The position numbers were made by a program, and so were the translations under genes. Shown here in pieces: positions 61,074 through 64,000 of a DNA stretch of 64,000 bases. The notes under the pieces were generated by a model that was given only the letters and a program-made list of their open reading frames with translations, was not told where the DNA came from and ran no database searches. The stretch is from positions 124,001 to 188,000 of the forward strand of contig JAEYAW010000013.1 of assembly GCA_023404675.1 (NCBI GenBank), read 5' to 3'. Within the stretch, counting starts at the first letter, position 1. Every line of letters starts with the position of its first letter. The stretch comes from Pseudomonadota bacterium (lineage in GTDB: Bacteria; Pseudomonadota; Alphaproteobacteria; Rhizobiales; Xanthobacteraceae).

Positions 61074-61805
61074 ATGTTGGCGCGTGACTGGTACTACCAC
61101 GAGCGCAGCAAGACCCGCCGCGATTTCGTGGAATCGGAGCGGGCGGCGATCTGCGACATCGGGCAATCGCCGCAGGACAGCGAGGCGCATGCCTACGCCA
61201 CGCTGCGCGCGCTCGGCGTCAGGCCGGGCTGGACGGTCGCCGACATCGGCTGCGGGGCGGGCGTGATGGCCTGCGCGGCGGCGGACCTCGGCGCGGCGGT
61301 GCATGCCATCGACGTGTCGCCGTCGATGCTGGCGCTGGCCGAGCTGCGCGCGCGCGAGCAGAAGCTGAAGATCACCACGCAGTCCGCCGGCTTTCTGAGC
61401 TTCACCTATGTGCCGCAGTCGTTCGATCTGATCATCAGCGAGTTCGCGCTGCATCACCTGCCGGATTTCTGGAAGGCGGTGGCGCTGACCCGCATCTTCA
61501 ATGCGCTGAAGCCCGGCGGCATGCTGTTCCTGCGCGATGTCGTGTTCCACGAGATGCCGGATGGCGGCGAGCGCAGCGTCGAGCAGTGGACCGATTTCAT
61601 CCTCGGCAACCGGCCGTTCTCGCGGGACGATGTCGCCGTGCACATGCGCGACGAGCATTCCACCTTCGGCTGGGTGCTGGAGCGGCTGCTGGCGGACGCG
61701 AAGTTCGCGTCGATCCGCGCGCATTACGAAGCGCCGGTCTACGGCGTCTATCATGCCATGAAGCCGGCGCTTGCCGCTGTGCCCGCAGAGGCGAGCGCAG
61801 GCTGA
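61074..61805 (+). CDS. Class I SAM-dependent methyltransferase in the ilv operon
   Basis: 243 residues. Motif I VADIGCGAGVMACAAADLG, then AIDVSPSMLALAELRA and ALHHLPDFWKAVALTRI and a post-motif region FNALKPGGMLFLRDVVF. It lies 3 bases after ilvH and 2 bases before the LysE gene, so the three are one translationally coupled unit. Substrate unknown; a link to branched-chain amino acid flux is suggested by location only. Confidence 0.85.
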   Translation: MLARDWYYHERSKTRRDFVESERAAICDIGQSPQDSEAHAYATLRALGVRPGWTVADIGCGAGVMACAAADLGAAVHAIDVSPSMLALAELRAREQKLKITTQSAGFLSFTYVPQSFDLIISEFALHHLPDFWKAVALTRIFNALKPGGMLFLRDVVFHEMPDGGERSVEQWTDFILGNRPFSRDDVAVHMRDEHSTFGWVLERLLADAKFASIRAHYEAPVYGVYHAMKPALAAVPAEASAG

Positions 61806-61807
61806 CG

Positions 61808-62407
61808 ATGCTGCAGTCTTTCTCCTTTGCTCCCTTGCTGTTCGCGGTCGCGGCAGCGTTCACGCCGGGGCCGAACAACACCATGCTGCTGGCGTCCGGG
61901 CTGAATTTCGGATTCCGCCGCACCATCCCGCATGTGCTCGGAATCGTCGTCGGATGCGGCATCGTCATGCTGGTCGCCGGCTTCGGTCTCGGAGCAGTGT
62001 TCGCGACCTATCCGCTGGTCTACACCATTCTCAAATATGTCGGCGCGGCGTATCTGCTCTATCTGGCGTACCGGATCGTGATCGCCGGCGGCGTCGAGGG
62101 AACGGACGAGAAGAAGGGCAAGCCTCTCTCCTTCATCGGCGCGGCGCTGTTCCAGTGGGTCAATGTCAAGGGGCTCGTGGCCGCGATCAGTGGCGTGACG
62201 ATCTATTCGGCGATCGCGCCCTATCCCTACAACGTGCTGCTGCTGGCGCTGATCTTCGGGCTGGTCACGCTGGCGGCGACGACGGCATGGGCGTTGTTCG
62301 GCGTCGGACTGCGCCGTGTGCTGTCGACGCCGCGCGCGGTGCGCGTCTTCAACGCCATCATGGCGGCGCTGCTCGTCGCCTCGCTCTATCCGGTGCTGGC
62401 GGGCTGA
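61808..62407 (+). CDS. LysE/RhtB family amino acid exporter
   Basis: 199 residues, about six helices, with the family start FAVAAAFTPGPNNTMLLASG and LKYVGAAYLLYLAYRI. The family exports amino acids such as lysine, threonine or homoserine lactone. Coupled to the methyltransferase gene and 127 bases before ilvC, so export of branched-chain acids or precursors is a reasonable guess. Confidence 0.85.
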   Translation: MLQSFSFAPLLFAVAAAFTPGPNNTMLLASGLNFGFRRTIPHVLGIVVGCGIVMLVAGFGLGAVFATYPLVYTILKYVGAAYLLYLAYRIVIAGGVEGTDEKKGKPLSFIGAALFQWVNVKGLVAAISGVTIYSAIAPYPYNVLLLALIFGLVTLAATTAWALFGVGLRRVLSTPRAVRVFNAIMAALLVASLYPVLAG

Positions 62408-62533
62408 TGATCTTTGCCGTGCACCCAAAATGTTCTACAGACACCGCCGAAAACCTCGGGCTCTCCGGCCTTGGGCATCCGGCATCTTCTATCTCACGCG
62501 GGGCCCGGTGAGGCCGACAACAGAGGAACGACC

Positions 62534-63553
62534 ATGCGTGTTTATTACGATCGTGACGCCGACATCAATCTGATCAAGGACAAGAAGGTCTGTATCGTCG
62601 GCTATGGCAGCCAGGGCCATGCGCATGCGCTGAACCTGAAGGACTCGGGCGTCAAGGACGTCGCGATCGCGCTCCGCGAAGGCTCGGCGACAGTGAAGAA
62701 GGCGGAAGCCGCGGGCTTCAAGGTGCTCGGCGTGTCGGAAGCCGCCAAGTGGGCCGACGTGATGATGATGCTGACGCCGGACGAGCTTCAGGCCGACATT
62801 TATCGCGACCATCTGCACGGCAACATGAAGAAGGGCGCGGCGCTGCTGTTCGCCCACGGCCTTAACGTGCATTTCAACCTGATCGAGCCGCGCGCCGATC
62901 TCGACGTGCTGATGGTCGCGCCGAAAGGCCCCGGCCATACGGTGCGTTCTGAGTATCAGCGCGGCGGCGGCGTGCCGTGCCTGATCGCGATCCATCAGGA
63001 TGCCTCGGGCAATGCGCATGATCTCGGCCTGTCCTATGCCTCCGCCGTCGGCGGCGGCCGCGCCGGCATTATCGAGACCACCTTCAAGGAAGAGTGCGAG
63101 ACCGACCTGTTCGGCGAGCAGGTGGTGCTCTGCGGCGGTCTCGTCGAACTCATCAAGGGCGGCTTCGAGACGCTGGTGGAAGCCGGCTACGCGCCGGAGA
63201 TGGCCTATTTCGAGTGCCTGCACGAGGTGAAGCTGATCGTGGACCTGATCTACGAAGGCGGCATCGCCAACATGAACTACTCGATCTCGAACACCGCCGA
63301 ATACGGCGAATATGTCACCGGCCCGCGTATCATCACGTCGCAGACCAAGGCGGAGATGAAGAAGGTGCTGGAGGACATCCAGAACGGCATCTTCACCCGC
63401 AACTGGATGCTGGAGAACAAGGTCAACCAGACCTCGTTCAAGGCCACCCGCGCCAAGCTTGCCCAGCATCCGATCGAGGAAGTCGGCGCCAAGCTGCGCG
63501 ACATGATGCCGTGGATCAAGAAGGGTGCGCTGGTCGACAAGACCAAGAACTGA
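62534..63553 (+). CDS. ilvC: Ketol-acid reductoisomerase
   Basis: 339 residues, class I KARI. MRVYYDRDADINLIKDKKVC start, NADPH motif VGYGSQGHAHALNLKDSG, and the metal-binding helices ETDLFGEQVVLCGG and AYFECLHEVKLIVDLIYEGG. It converts acetolactate or acetohydroxybutyrate made by IlvIH. An in-frame start at 62414 is too far upstream. A strong terminator follows. Confidence 0.95.
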   Translation: MRVYYDRDADINLIKDKKVCIVGYGSQGHAHALNLKDSGVKDVAIALREGSATVKKAEAAGFKVLGVSEAAKWADVMMMLTPDELQADIYRDHLHGNMKKGAALLFAHGLNVHFNLIEPRADLDVLMVAPKGPGHTVRSEYQRGGGVPCLIAIHQDASGNAHDLGLSYASAVGGGRAGIIETTFKEECETDLFGEQVVLCGGLVELIKGGFETLVEAGYAPEMAYFECLHEVKLIVDLIYEGGIANMNYSISNTAEYGEYVTGPRIITSQTKAEMKKVLEDIQNGIFTRNWMLENKVNQTSFKATRAKLAQHPIEEVGAKLRDMMPWIKKGALVDKTKN

Positions 63554-63578
63554 GCGCACAAGCTTCGCAGCTTTATCG

Positions 63579-63607
63579 AACGGCCGGGCTTGTCCCGGCC
63601 GTTTTTT
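63579..63607 (+). terminator. Terminator after ilvC (dispersed hairpin)
   Basis: A 10-bp stem AACGGCCGGG (63579-63588) and CCCGGCCGTT (63594-63603) with loop CTTGT and a T-run to 63607. The core is identical to the hairpin after degP. Confidence 0.88.
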
Positions 63608-63623
63608 GTTGCGGCCTCACTCT

Positions 63624-64000
63624 CTACAGTCGCCCGAATCGCAAACCTGCCTGCAATGCGAGCAGGGTCGCCGCGGCTGCGACGAGACAGCATGTCAGCC
63701 CGAATGCGGACAGGGTCCGCGCGCCGGCGACGGCTCCGCCGACGAAGGCGATCCAGCACACCGCGTTGGGCGCTATTCTCAAGGCTTCCTTGCGATCACC
63801 GACCGCGCGCGAGATGGACTGCCCGAGCGCGAAAAGTGTTCCGGTGATGAAGCCCTTGCCGATATCCGCGCCGGAGACGACCTGATGCAGCGTGTTCTGC
63901 ATGCCCATGGCGAGCGCGATGAGGATCAGCGCGGTCTGGCCGTGATCGGATACGGCGAGCAGGATCGAGACGACAAGGACCACGGTCTCAGCGCGGAGCA
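63624..64000 (-). CDS. DUF1275 (YoaK-like) membrane protein, partial
   Basis: The frame runs from its stop at 63624 to the window edge with no stop, so the N-terminus is outside. The visible about 125 residues have several hydrophobic helices and the family segment LIALAMGMQNTLHQVVSGAD, then FITGTLFALGQSISRAVGD. DUF1275/YoaK proteins are four to six-helix membrane proteins of unknown function. The GTG at 63983 is not likely the true start. Confidence 0.75.
   Translation of the reverse strand, partial: LRAETVVLVVSILLAVSDHGQTALILIALAMGMQNTLHQVVSGADIGKGFITGTLFALGQSISRAVGDRKEALRIAPNAVCWIAFVGGAVAGARTLSAFGLTCCLVAAAATLLALQAGLRFGRL

Noticed and set aside
58521..61754. A 1077-codon minus-strand frame opposite ilvI and ilvH
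   Set aside because: Covers two unmistakable genes on the other strand; composition typical of an antisense GC-rich frame.

Overview
The window is about 64 kb of GC-rich bacterial chromosome with ordinary housekeeping and accessory genes and no prophage, integrase or CRISPR array. It points to an alphaproteobacterium of the order Hyphomicrobiales, most likely family Nitrobacteraceae (the Bradyrhizobium, Rhodopseudomonas, Afipia, Nitrobacter group). The grounds are a two-piece permuted tmRNA with tag ANDNYAPVAQAA, an alpha-type SspB, a fumC-DUF4169-RHH cassette, the thyA-folA-hflKC-degP-serB-miaA-ilv order, and dispersed palindromic repeats of the kind common in that family. The assignment is inference; no 16S gene is present.

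Layout. 1-8370: a ligase-associated DNA damage module (ligase start and MBL exonuclease leftward; Lhr-type helicase and PdeM rightward), separated by a TPR-methyltransferase and two tandemly duplicated substrate-binding proteins with duplicated leaders. 8424-14479: divergent Nramp-family transporter, a FecR-like secreted protein next to a CHASE2 adenylate cyclase, and a TIGR02186/TauE pair. 14623-17889: a large PodJ-like coiled-coil, membrane and Sel1-repeat protein. 18214-23534: fatty-acid beta-oxidation operon (acyl-CoA dehydrogenase, thiolase, FadB). 23653-26354: glutathione metabolism (GST, a divergent MarR regulator with a double palindromic operator, glutamate-cysteine ligase). 26582-36129: small secreted proteins, a PYROXD2-like oxidoreductase, an MFS/spermidine-synthase fusion, an L,D-transpeptidase and UvrD. 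36294-45211: subtilase, thioesterase, D-lactate dehydrogenase-like flavoprotein and an AsmA protein. 45393-48514: RHH and DUF4169 proteins, fumarase C, SspB and ssrA. 48672-50681: TctB and TctA. 50839-58274: thyA-folA, hflK-hflC-DUF2065-degP, then serB and miaA back to back. 58346-63553: the branched-chain amino acid region with promoter, leader peptide, attenuator, ilvI, ilvH, a methyltransferase, a LysE exporter and ilvC. The right edge holds a partial DUF1275 gene.

Three themes link genes. Protein quality control: ssrA tagging, the SspB adaptor, HflKC and DegP. Redox and fatty-acid metabolism: GST with gshA, and the fad operon. Branched-chain amino acid synthesis controlled by translation-coupled attenuation.

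I did not find a clearly undescribed defence or biosynthetic system. The observations most worth follow-up are: a dispersed palindromic repeat inserted in frame in uvrD, with a second copy 7.5 kb away; compensatory base changes in the hairpin of the duplicated transporter leaders; the perfect 21-bp inverted repeat made of two identical palindromes between gst and marR; the ilv leader; and ssrA directly upstream of sspB.
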